Shown here piece by piece: positions 1-5,900 of a stretch of DNA of 5,977 bases (positions are counted from its first letter, which is position 1; each line of letters opens with the position of its first letter). This stretch comes from Methanobrevibacter sp. (GTDB lineage Archaea > Methanobacteriota > Methanobacteria > Methanobacteriales > Methanobacteriaceae). The translations under genes were made by a program, and so were the position numbers. The notes under the pieces are model-generated. The model worked only from the letters and a program-made list of their open reading frames with translations. It searched no databases and was not told the origin of the DNA. The stretch spans positions 1-5,977 of the forward strand of contig JAITOM010000075.1 of NCBI GenBank assembly GCA_031289975.1. Reading direction: 5' to 3'.

Positions 1-77
1 TTTTTTATTAAATTATTTAATTTCAAATATTAATTTATAAAAATCTATAATTTTAAATTTTAAATAATATAAATTTA
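1..77. repeat. Left copy of 77-bp terminal direct repeat
   Basis: This stretch recurs in the same orientation at 5901-5977 with a single difference (T at 61, C at 5961). It is nearly pure A+T and codes for nothing. Because it begins at the first base of the window, its true left boundary cannot be seen. It may be part of a longer dispersed intergenic repeat, or the overlap of a tandem or circular 5,900-bp unit. Confidence 0.9.
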
Positions 78-260
78 TTTTAATTAATATAAATAATTTT
101 GAATAAATATATTTTAATAATATTTATTTTTAAAAAAATTATTTATTAAGAACTTTATCAAAACTACTATAATTTAAAAAATAATAATTAAAAATTAAAT
201 TTTATATTTAAATAAGTTTAATTTGTTATAAAAGTAAGTTTGGACTCACCATATAAAATT

Positions 261-291
261 TCATTCTAATTTTTGAAAAAATTAGATATGA
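261..291. repeat. Hairpin-forming inverted repeat
   Basis: The 9-base arms at 266-274 and 277-285 (CTAATTTTT and AAAAATTAG) are perfect complements around a 2-base centre, so the real loop would be about 4 bases. An outer TCAT (261-264) can pair with ATGA (288-291) across short bulges. The stem is AT-rich and no long T-tract follows, so it is not an obvious terminator. It could be a protein-binding palindrome or chance structure in AT-rich DNA. Confidence 0.4.
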
Positions 292-305
292 TAGAAAAGT
301 ATTTA

Positions 306-351
306 TATGATTAAAAATTAACATTATTGTATGATTAAAAATTAACATTAT
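306..351. repeat. Two-copy tandem repeat, 24-bp period
   Basis: Positions 306-327 and 330-351 are identical over 22 bases, separated by the two bases TG. Each copy runs from TATGATTAAAA to AACATTAT. The pair sits just upstream of the palindromic TATA box at 362-373, where an archaeal regulator could bind. It could equally be a replication-slippage duplication with no function. No third copy was seen in the window. Confidence 0.85.
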
Positions 352-361
352 ATCCTTTAAT

Positions 362-373
362 GTTTATATAAAC
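362..373 (+). promoter_or_regulatory. Candidate archaeal TATA box (perfect 12-bp palindrome)
   Basis: The sequence GTTTATATAAAC is its own reverse complement and contains the archaeal box A core TTTATATA. An archaeal start site would be expected about 25 bases from the box centre, near position 390-395. That is at the left edge of the inverted-repeat element (396-564). It may be the original galU promoter, now separated from the gene by the insertion, or a promoter for a small RNA from the element. Being symmetric, it could also fire leftward. TATA-like strings are common in such AT-rich DNA, so this is a candidate only. Confidence 0.35.
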
Positions 374-387
374 TTAATATAATGTTA

Positions 388-395
388 TTAATTAT
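388..395. repeat. Left 8-bp target-site duplication
   Basis: TTAATTAT directly abuts the left inverted repeat and is repeated exactly, in the same orientation, next to the right inverted repeat. The match stops at exactly 8 bases on both sides (A at 387 against C at 564; G at 396 against A at 573). Confidence 0.55.
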
Positions 396-564
396 GGCTC
401 ATGCACACGACACATTGCAAAATTTTTAATTAAGTTAAATTGAAAATAGCTATAATTATTTTAGATATATTTGCATTATTTACTAATATAATCAAGATAT
501 CTGTATTTAATTTAATTGATTTTATAAATTTTATCAAATTTGTCATATATTAGGTGTATGAGCC
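396..564. mobile_element. MITE-like element with terminal inverted repeats and 8-bp target duplication
   Basis: The 169-bp element begins GGCTCATGCAC and ends, read on the opposite strand, GGCTCATACAC: 10 of 11 positions match, the first 7 perfectly. Immediately outside each end is the same direct octamer TTAATTAT (388-395 and 565-572), as left by transposition. Further inside the arms weaker complementarity continues, for example GACA at 409-412 with TGTC at 541-544, so the whole element could fold into one long imperfect hairpin. It encodes no transposase, so it would be non-autonomous. An 8-bp duplication is known for several IS families, including ISM1 from Methanobrevibacter smithii, but I cannot tell which family applies. 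The main alternative is a structured RNA or leader closed by the same stem; the palindromic TAATTA inside the octamers extends that stem and makes the two readings hard to separate. Confidence 0.55.
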
Positions 565-572
565 TTAATTAT
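565..572. repeat. Right 8-bp target-site duplication
   Basis: TTAATTAT directly follows the right inverted repeat and is identical to 388-395. It lies 50 bases upstream of the galU start codon, so the proposed insertion is in the galU 5' region. Confidence 0.55.
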
Positions 573-622
573 AATTTAAAATAGTCATTGGAAAATTAAT
601 AATAAATAAAAGAAGTGTTTTA

Positions 623-1468
623 ATGAAATGTGTTATTCCAGCTGCAGGTTTAGGTACAAGGTTTCTTCCAATCACTAAAGCCCAACCAAAAGAAATGTTA
701 CCAGTATATGATAGACCAACCATACAATATGTTATAGAAGAAGCTGTTGCATCAGGTATAGATGATATTATCATTGTAAATGGTAAAGGTAAAAGATCAA
801 TTGAAGACCATTTTGACAGGTCTTTTGAGTTAGAAGAAAGTTTAAAAGAAAAGGGTAAATTTGATATTTTAAAAACAGTTAATGAAATATCTAACTTAGC
901 AGATATTTTCTATATTAGGCAGAAAAAGCAAAAAGGGCTTGGCGATGCTATTAATCATGCGAAAAGACATATAGGTGATGAGCCTTTTGCAGTTATGTTA
1001 GGTGATATCATTACAAAATCAGATAGACCCTGTACTAAACAGCTAATAGATTTATCTGAAAAATATAATTCATCAATTGTTGCTGTAGAAAAAGTTCCTA
1101 ATGAAAAAGTTGAAAAATACGGTATAATAGGTGGAAGCGAAGTATCTAATGGAGTATATAACGTTGATACACTTGTTGAGAAACCTAAGCTTACTGAATC
1201 GCCTTCTAATTTAGCTATTATTGGTAGATATGTTTTATATCCAGAAATATTTGACCATATTGAAAATACTGAAGTTAGTGTTGGTAATGAGATTCAACTA
1301 ACTGATGCAATGGCTAAATTAGATCTTTTATATGCTAATGTTTTTAATGGTAGATCATATGATATTGGGAATAAAATTGATTGGTTAAAAACATCCATAG
1401 AATTTGCATTAGAGGATGATGAATTTAATGATGTATTATTAGATTATATGCATGAGATAGTAAAATAA
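623..1468 (+). CDS. galU: UTP-glucose-1-phosphate uridylyltransferase
   Basis: This enzyme makes UDP-glucose and pyrophosphate from UTP and glucose 1-phosphate in the cytoplasm, supplying glucosyl units for surface glycans, glycolipids and sugar-nucleotide conversion. The 281-residue protein is full length for the family. The N-terminal nucleotide-binding signature is intact (A7-A8-G9-L10-G11-T12-R13, then Q21-P22-K23-E24-M25-L26-P27). The GLGDA segment lies at 105-109, the likely metal-binding Asp is D128 in MLGD, VEKP is at 185-188, GNEIQLTDA at 221-229 and the C-terminal SYDIG motif at 245-249. The ATG start is supported by GTG at 615-617, five bases upstream, and by the signature beginning at residue 2. 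It stands 75 bp before the next gene and is not inside a visible glycan cluster. RmlA-type thymidylyltransferases share the fold, but the QPKEMLP and EIQLTDA motifs favour GalU. Confidence 0.95.
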   Translation: MKCVIPAAGLGTRFLPITKAQPKEMLPVYDRPTIQYVIEEAVASGIDDIIIVNGKGKRSIEDHFDRSFELEESLKEKGKFDILKTVNEISNLADIFYIRQKKQKGLGDAINHAKRHIGDEPFAVMLGDIITKSDRPCTKQLIDLSEKYNSSIVAVEKVPNEKVEKYGIIGGSEVSNGVYNVDTLVEKPKLTESPSNLAIIGRYVLYPEIFDHIENTEVSVGNEIQLTDAMAKLDLLYANVFNGRSYDIGNKIDWLKTSIEFALEDDEFNDVLLDYMHEIVK

Positions 1469-1490
1469 GATTTTTAACAAAAAAAATTAA

Positions 1491-1503
1491 ATTAAATATA
1501 TAA
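1491..1503 (+). promoter_or_regulatory. Candidate TATA box for the coiled-coil gene
   Basis: ATTAAATATATAA resembles an archaeal box A. A start site about 25 bases downstream would fall near 1523-1525, giving a leader of about 20 bases to the ATG at 1544 and excluding the ATG at 1523 from efficient use. The surrounding DNA is very AT-rich, so specificity is low. Confidence 0.3.
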
Positions 1504-1543
1504 TAATAAAAATTAATAATTAATGGTAAAGGATGGTTTTAAA

Positions 1544-2179
1544 ATGGTAACGGTTAATAATAAAAATAAATCACACACTAAGGATTATACTTCATCTAAG
1601 ATTCAAATATCTAAAGATAGACCACACAAGGATAAGTTTTCTAAATATCCATCCTCATCTAAACAACATTCAAACAAAAGGCACAATATTAATCATTCAC
1701 AAAACAACCAACACAATGTCAGCTCACAAAATAATAAATCATATAAAAGTTCATCGCCTAAGACTCATACTCCTAACAGTTCTCTGATCAATGATTTAAA
1801 AAATGAGATTAAATCTTTAAAAACTCAAATAGCCGAACAAAAGAAAGAAAGTAGAAATGAAATTTCAGATTTAAAAAAGAAAATTTTCAGATTGCACAAT
1901 GAAAAATCTAAGGTATCAAGGAATGTTGAGATAAACGAAGTTAAAGAAATAGACCATAAACTTAAAGATGTTGAAAAACTTAAACAAGATTTATTAAAAT
2001 CTCAGCATAAAAATACCGTTATTAAAGATATTCTTGATGAAACTCGAGAGGATATAAATTCTTTAAAAAAGGATAAGGAAGAATTAATAGCTATTATTGA
2101 AGATTTTGGCAGTTTAGGATTTATAGATGCTTTTAAACATAAAAAACCTGATAGCTATTATGAATTTTTTAAAAAATAG
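1544..2179 (+). CDS. Unrecognised basic low-complexity / coiled-coil protein
   Basis: I do not recognise this 211-residue protein. Residues 1-80 are low complexity and hydrophilic, rich in Ser, Lys, Asn, His and Gln with almost no hydrophobic residues, and so probably disordered. Residues about 81-185 are Lys/Glu/Leu/Ile-rich with heptad-like spacing (such as LINDLKNEIKSLKTQI at 81-96), suggesting a long helical coiled coil. The tail is more hydrophobic and aromatic (IIEDFGSLGFIDAF, then YYEFF near the end) and could be a docking segment. There is no signal peptide, membrane segment or catalytic motif. An in-frame ATG at 1523 would add seven residues, but the ATG at 1544 is preferred because GGATGG lies seven bases upstream (1531-1536) while the earlier ATG has no binding site. 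It sits between galU and the shikimate kinase gene in the same direction, with gaps of 75 and 78 bp; the context does not reveal a function. A structural, nucleic-acid-binding or scaffold role is conceivable but speculative. Confidence 0.8.
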   Translation: MVTVNNKNKSHTKDYTSSKIQISKDRPHKDKFSKYPSSSKQHSNKRHNINHSQNNQHNVSSQNNKSYKSSSPKTHTPNSSLINDLKNEIKSLKTQIAEQKKESRNEISDLKKKIFRLHNEKSKVSRNVEINEVKEIDHKLKDVEKLKQDLLKSQHKNTVIKDILDETREDINSLKKDKEELIAIIEDFGSLGFIDAFKHKKPDSYYEFFKK

Positions 2180-2195
2180 ATAACATTCAACTCGA

Positions 2196-2201
2196 TTTTT
2201 T
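2196..2201 (+). terminator. Candidate T-tract terminator
   Basis: Six T residues lie 17 bases after the stop codon of the coiled-coil gene, followed by more T-rich sequence. Archaeal RNA polymerase stops at such U-tracts without needing a hairpin. If it is active, the shikimate kinase gene downstream has its own promoter. Confidence 0.3.
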
Positions 2202-2248
2202 GAAGATTTATTTATATTCTTGATTATTAGATATTAGGATTAATAATT

Positions 2249-2252
2249 GGTG
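2249..2252 (+). promoter_or_regulatory. GGTG ribosome binding site that sets a TTG start
   Basis: GGTG is complementary to the CACC of the archaeal 16S rRNA 3' end and is five bases before TTG at 2258. The same GTG-TTTTA-start arrangement precedes the galU ATG (615-625), which supports the TTG as the true start of the shikimate kinase. Confidence 0.65.
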
Positions 2253-2257
2253 TTTTA

Positions 2258-3121
2258 TTGAAGAAAATTGTTCGTTCACCTGGTTCTGCAACTATTGTTA
2301 ATGCAATAGCTACAGGATATGGATCTGCATTTGGTATTAACTTAGATATAATAGCTAAAGGAAAATTAATTTCATCAAAGATTAAATGCTCAACAGATGT
2401 TAACACTGATACTAATTTAATGGAACTATCTGCAAAAGAAGTTATTAATTATTATGGGGTTAAAACAGGAGTAGACATTGATATTGAATCTAAACTTCCT
2501 CAATGTTCAGGTCTTTCAAGCAGTAGTGCATTATCAAATAGTGTTGTTAGTTTAATAGCTAATTTAATTAGTGAAGAATTTGGTTTAAAATCATTAACAG
2601 ATGAAGAAATCATTAATTTAGCTATTGATGCATCTCTAAAAGCTAATGTTACTATAAATGGAGCATACGATGATGCTACTGCTTCATACTTTGGAGGAAT
2701 AACAGTTACCAATAATCTTAAAAGAGAAATTATTCTTAGAGAGAAAATTGAAGAGTATAATATCCTAATATATATGCCGAATACGGTTTCTTTAACTGTA
2801 GATTCTAATGTGGAGAAAATGAAATTATTATCTCCATTAGTTGACGTTGCTTTTGATTTAGCATCTAAAAAAGAATACTTTAAAGCTTTGACTTTAAATG
2901 GACTTATTTATTCAACATCCTTAGGTTTTGATTCTAAGATAGCTTTAGATGCTCTTGAAAATGGGGCTTTAGCTTCTGGACTTTCTGGAACTGGTTCAGC
3001 ATTTGTAGCAATATCTGATAATCAGTATAAAGATGATATTTTTGATGTTTGGAGTTCTTATCCAGGTAAAGTTCTTGAAACTCAGGTGGACAACATTGGA
3101 ACTAAATTAACTTCTAAATAA
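2258..3121 (+). CDS. aroK: Archaeal (GHMP-type) shikimate kinase
   Basis: It phosphorylates shikimate to shikimate 3-phosphate with ATP, the fifth step of the shikimate pathway. It belongs to the GHMP kinase superfamily and is unrelated to the P-loop AroK/AroL of bacteria. The three GHMP motifs are visible: an N-terminal segment with SPGSATIVNAIATG (7-20), the ATP-binding loop P81-QCSGLSSSSA-91, and the glycine-rich C-terminal GLSGTGSA (241-248). The acidic pair D138-D139 in NGAYDDA is characteristic of the archaeal enzyme. At 287 residues it has the usual length. Translation starts at TTG, chosen because a GGTG site lies five bases upstream and because the conserved KIVRSPGSA begins at residue 3. 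Homoserine kinase and mevalonate kinase share the fold, but the motifs and the chorismate mutase gene 90 bp downstream favour shikimate kinase. Confidence 0.93.
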   Translation: MKKIVRSPGSATIVNAIATGYGSAFGINLDIIAKGKLISSKIKCSTDVNTDTNLMELSAKEVINYYGVKTGVDIDIESKLPQCSGLSSSSALSNSVVSLIANLISEEFGLKSLTDEEIINLAIDASLKANVTINGAYDDATASYFGGITVTNNLKREIILREKIEEYNILIYMPNTVSLTVDSNVEKMKLLSPLVDVAFDLASKKEYFKALTLNGLIYSTSLGFDSKIALDALENGALASGLSGTGSAFVAISDNQYKDDIFDVWSSYPGKVLETQVDNIGTKLTSK

Positions 3122-3211
3122 ATTTAAATTCCAAATAATTATAATAATCATTTATTTACTTACAAACATTATTTCATACAATATGTATTAAATAAATTAT
3201 AAACTGATATT

Positions 3212-3520
3212 ATGAATGAAGATAAAGTTAAAGTTCATACTGAAAAAGAAGCTGAAAATTTACTTAATAGCTCAAGAAAAAAGATCGATGAAATAGATCA
3301 AGAAATTTTAGAGCTAATTTCAAAAAGAACATCATTTGCTAAAGATATTATAATCTCAAAAAAAATTTTACATAAGAATATTCATGATGAAACAAGAGAA
3401 AAAAAGGTTTATGAAAATATTAAAAAGAAATCTATTGAAAAAAATATAAATGAAGATATTATTTTTCAAATTATGTCCTTATTAATGAAATTAAGTAAAG
3501 ATGCTCAAGAAGAAGAATAA
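3212..3520 (+). CDS. aroQ: Chorismate mutase, AroQ class
   Basis: It converts chorismate to prephenate, the committed step to phenylalanine and tyrosine. The 102-residue, all-helical monofunctional protein matches the N-terminal mutase domain of E. coli PheA with a constant offset of 11 residues. On that alignment, done by eye, all the active-site residues are present: R22, R39, K50, D59, R62, E63, S95 and Q99 correspond to E. coli R11, R28, K39, D48, R51, E52, S84 and Q88. Residues 1-18 are a short extension ahead of helix 1, and there is no prephenate dehydratase or dehydrogenase domain. The ATG has only a weak upstream CTGAT. It follows the shikimate kinase gene by 90 bp and is probably co-transcribed with it, though a separate promoter in that AT-rich gap cannot be excluded. 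Confidence 0.92.
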   Translation: MNEDKVKVHTEKEAENLLNSSRKKIDEIDQEILELISKRTSFAKDIIISKKILHKNIHDETREKKVYENIKKKSIEKNINEDIIFQIMSLLMKLSKDAQEEE

Positions 3521-3583
3521 TAAACAAGTAAACATATAATTTGATAACTTACAATTATTATAATGTTATTTCACCTATTACTA

Positions 3584-3590
3584 TTTTTTT
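3584..3590 (+). terminator. T7-tract terminator after the aromatic gene pair
   Basis: Seven consecutive T residues lie about 65 bases beyond the chorismate mutase stop, inside the 133-bp gap between the convergent gene sets. This fits an archaeal U-tract terminator for the plus-strand transcript. No equally clear T-tract is visible for the opposing hmgA transcript in the same gap. Confidence 0.5.
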
Positions 3591-3653
3591 CTAAATTCAC
3601 TGGATTAATTAAAATTTAGACTTCATAGAAATACAATTGAAATAAAGAAATAA

Positions 3654-4859
3654 TTAATTAGCTCTGCCATGGATTTTATGGGCTTTTGCAAGATGTCCTG
3701 CTGAAAGTGCAGCCATTAAAGATAATTCTCCACCTAAAACTGTACCCACTATAATTTCTGCAAGTTTTTCTACTTTTCCAGAACCATAACAGCCTAAGAT
3801 TTTTAAAGATTCAGTTGCAGTTTCAAGGGAAGTTCCTCCACCTACTGTTGCAATAGGTAAATCAGGAAGTGTCACTGAAAAATAAAGGTTTCCATTTCTA
3901 TTTTCTGCTGTAGTAATTCCAAGACTGCCTTCAACAACATGAGCAATGTCTTGACCTGTTGCTAAAAATAAACCAGCCACAATATTTGCATAATGAGCAT
4001 TAAACCCCATACTACCAGATATAGCAGAACCAATAAGATTTTTTATAGTGTTGACTTCTTCTATAGATTTTGCAGTGGTTTTAAGTTTGCTATGAACAAT
4101 TTCTTCAGGAATAAGTATATCAGCTATTAAACTTTTACCTCTACCTTCAATTAAATTAATATTAGATGGTTTTTTATCAACACAAGCATTACCACTTAAT
4201 GATATTATTTCACCTGAGGTTTCCTCTTCTAAAAATTCTAAAACCTTTTCAGTAGCTATTGTAACCATATTCATACCCATACTATCTCCTGTAGAGTAAT
4301 TAAATCGTGGATAAACATAATTCCCAGCAATAAGAATAGGGTCTATTTTTATAAGTTTCCCATGTTTAGTGGTGGTTTCAGCTATTTCCTTTAATTTTAA
4401 AAAATTATTTTCAATCCAAATCTTAATTTTATATGATTCCTGAATTGATTTAGTTCTTATTACAGGTGCTCGTGTCATTTTATCATCAATAATTAATGTA
4501 TTTACTCCACCAGCTGCAGTTATAACAGAACAACCCCTATTTATTGAAGCAACTAATGCACCTTCAGATGTTGCAATAGGTATGTAAAATTCTTCTTCGG
4601 TATGCTTTCCATTTATTTTTAATGGACCAGCTATTCCAACAGGTATCTGAACAGTACCAATGGGATTTTCAATATTTTTTTGACTTGCTTTATCCATATT
4701 TAAAGCATATTTGGATATATTTTCTAAATTAATTTTACTAATTTTTTCCATATACTCTCGTCTAATATCTGTTGCATCAGAGCTTGAAAATAGTTCATCA
4801 AGTTGATACATTTTAATTTCGCCATTTTCAAGTTTTTTAATAGCATCCCTTTTTTCCAT
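3654..4859 (-). CDS. hmgA: 3-hydroxy-3-methylglutaryl-CoA reductase (NADPH)
   Basis: It reduces HMG-CoA to mevalonate with two NADPH, the committed step to the isoprenoid chains of archaeal membrane lipids. The 401-residue protein is the soluble catalytic domain alone, with no membrane anchor, as is usual in archaea. Motifs run in the expected order: ENPIGTVQIPVG at 64-75, the catalytic Glu E99 in TSEGALVAS, the cofactor motif DSMGMNM at 192-198 (commonly DAMGMNM), catalytic K229 in DKKPSNIN, catalytic D304 in ATGQD, a second nucleotide-binding segment TVGGGT at 338-343, and the C-terminal GHLAKAH with catalytic H394. The position of the serine phosphorylated in the human enzyme is Ala (A400), so AMPK-style control is not expected. 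These class I motifs separate it from the NADH-dependent bacterial class II. The ATG start has a modest AAGG (4867-4870 on the plus strand) seven bases upstream. It follows sucD by 34 bp in the same direction, probably as an operon. Confidence 0.97.
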   Translation of the reverse strand: MEKRDAIKKLENGEIKMYQLDELFSSSDATDIRREYMEKISKINLENISKYALNMDKASQKNIENPIGTVQIPVGIAGPLKINGKHTEEEFYIPIATSEGALVASINRGCSVITAAGGVNTLIIDDKMTRAPVIRTKSIQESYKIKIWIENNFLKLKEIAETTTKHGKLIKIDPILIAGNYVYPRFNYSTGDSMGMNMVTIATEKVLEFLEEETSGEIISLSGNACVDKKPSNINLIEGRGKSLIADILIPEEIVHSKLKTTAKSIEEVNTIKNLIGSAISGSMGFNAHYANIVAGLFLATGQDIAHVVEGSLGITTAENRNGNLYFSVTLPDLPIATVGGGTSLETATESLKILGCYGSGKVEKLAEIIVGTVLGGELSLMAALSAGHLAKAHKIHGRAN

Positions 4860-4893
4860 AGTATTGCCTTAATTATTCCTATCATATAGCTAA

Positions 4894-5751
4894 TCATAAT
4901 TGTTTAATAATATCTACGATTTGTGATGGTGTTTTTGCTATATTCACACCAACACCTCTAAGAGCTTCAATTTTATTCTTTGCTGTACCAGTATTACCTT
5001 CAATTATTGCTCCAGCATGTCCCATTCTTTTACCTGGAGGTGCTGTTATACCAGCTATATACGATACCACAGGCTTAGAAACATTCTCTTTAATATACTC
5101 GGCAGCTTTCTCCTCAGCACTTCCACCAATTTCACCAATCATAACTATATAATCTGTCTGTTTATCATCCTCAAATTTTTCAAAAACTGCAGAATAATCA
5201 ATTCCAATGACAGGATCTCCTCCAATCCCTAAACATGTGCTTTGACCAATGTTTGCCATTGTAAGTTGACTTGCAATTTCATAAGTTAAAGTACCACTTC
5301 TTGACATTAAACCTATATTACCTTTTGAAAAAATATGTGTTGGCATTATTCCAAGTTTACCCACACCAGGGGAAATAATTCCTGGAGTGTTTGGTCCAAT
5401 TACAGTAGTGTTATTTCTTTTAGCATATTCCATTATTTCTATGGAGTCATGAACTGGAATATGTTCTGTTATAATTACAACTAAATCCAAATATTTTATG
5501 GATTCAAAAGCAGCATCCTTAGCAAATGAAGATGGAACAAATATTATTGAAGCATTTATATCTACATTCTCCTTAGCTTCTTCAATTGTATTGAAAATAG
5601 GCACTCCTTTAAAATTCTGACCTCCTTTTCCAGGAGTGACACCTGCAACAATATTAGTGTTGTAATTCAACATTTGTTCTGCATGAAATGAACCTTGTTT
5701 CCCAGTAATTCCTTGAATTAAACATTTTGTATTTTTATTTAATATTATCAT
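4894..5751 (-). CDS. sucD: Succinyl-CoA ligase (ADP-forming), alpha subunit
   Basis: With the beta subunit SucC it interconverts succinate and succinyl-CoA using a nucleoside triphosphate. In methanogens this serves the partial reductive TCA branch that makes 2-oxoglutarate. The 285 residues agree with the usual length of about 290. The N-terminal CoA-binding Rossmann domain shows GITGKQGSFH (14-23) and GVTPGKGG (37-44), followed by GPNTPGIISPG (119-129). The ligase domain carries E207 in GEIGGSAEE and the phosphohistidine H245 in the signature GHAGAI. The start is supported by the purine-rich GGAGAGG five bases upstream. The gene for the beta subunit is not in the window and must be elsewhere, which is common in methanogens. 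sucD is the first gene of a probable operon with hmgA, and a duplicated TATA module lies 85-120 bp upstream. Confidence 0.96.
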   Translation of the reverse strand: MIILNKNTKCLIQGITGKQGSFHAEQMLNYNTNIVAGVTPGKGGQNFKGVPIFNTIEEAKENVDINASIIFVPSSFAKDAAFESIKYLDLVVIITEHIPVHDSIEIMEYAKRNNTTVIGPNTPGIISPGVGKLGIMPTHIFSKGNIGLMSRSGTLTYEIASQLTMANIGQSTCLGIGGDPVIGIDYSAVFEKFEDDKQTDYIVMIGEIGGSAEEKAAEYIKENVSKPVVSYIAGITAPPGKRMGHAGAIIEGNTGTAKNKIEALRGVGVNIAKTPSQIVDIIKQL

Positions 5752-5756
5752 TTATT

Positions 5757-5763
5757 CCTCTCC
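5757..5763 (-). promoter_or_regulatory. Shine-Dalgarno site of sucD
   Basis: GGAGAGG on the minus strand is five bases from the ATG and is the best ribosome binding site in the window. It fixes the start of sucD at 5751. Confidence 0.7.
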
Positions 5764-5835
5764 ATTTAATTATCTTGAAATATGAACTTAATTATTGAAT
5801 ATATGAATTTATCATTTATAGATTAAATTTTTATT

Positions 5836-5871
5836 ATTTATATAGTCATTTTGATTTATATAGTCATTTTG
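5836..5871 (-). promoter_or_regulatory. Duplicated TATA promoter module of the sucD-hmgA operon
   Basis: Two perfect, directly adjacent 18-bp copies occur (5836-5853 and 5854-5871; plus strand ATTTATATAGTCATTTTG). Read on the minus strand each gives CAAAATGACTATATAAAT: a TATA box preceded by a purine-rich stretch in the position of the BRE (TFB-binding) element. Start sites would be expected near 5814 and 5832, giving leaders of about 62 and 80 bases. Either copy or both may be active. The duplication probably arose by slippage. Confidence 0.55.
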
Positions 5872-5900
5872 GAAAAGTTCTTAAATTTTGGATGATAATC

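Larger units (their letters stand above)
1..622. other. Long AT-rich non-coding region upstream of galU
   Basis: No convincing protein-coding frame or tRNA is visible in these 622 bases. The first 235 or so are almost entirely A and T. From about 240 onward there are islands of higher GC and structured DNA: a hairpin (261-291), a tandem repeat (306-351), a palindromic TATA box (362-373) and an inverted-repeat element with flanking direct repeats (388-572). The last 50 bases before galU hold its likely leader and ribosome binding site. The region is long for a compact archaeal genome, and part of the excess length is explained by the inserted element. Confidence 0.75.

Noticed and set aside
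239..300. Possible tRNA or known small RNA near the GC-richer GTTTGGACTCACCA
   Set aside because: No cloverleaf, T-arm or acceptor pairing could be made; only the local 261-291 hairpin is present.
1..622. CRISPR array in the repetitive upstream region
   Set aside because: The only direct repeats are a two-copy 24-bp-period unit and an 8-bp flanking pair; there are no regularly spaced repeats with unique spacers and no cas gene.
565..774. 69-codon open frame on the minus strand
   Set aside because: It is the antisense shadow of the start of galU, has no recognisable motif, and overlaps the conserved nucleotide-binding signature on the other strand.
2500..2712. 70-codon open frame on the minus strand
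   Set aside because: It is antisense to the shikimate kinase ATP-binding loop and shows no domain or ribosome binding site.
3521..3653. Possible small gene or RNA between the convergent gene sets
   Set aside because: The 133 bp contain a T7-tract and AT-rich sequence but no open frame with a binding site and no strong stem-loop.
5017..5232. 71-codon open frame on the plus strand
   Set aside because: It lies wholly opposite sucD, is cysteine/isoleucine/serine-rich in a non-protein-like way, and is best explained by the reverse complement of sucD codons.
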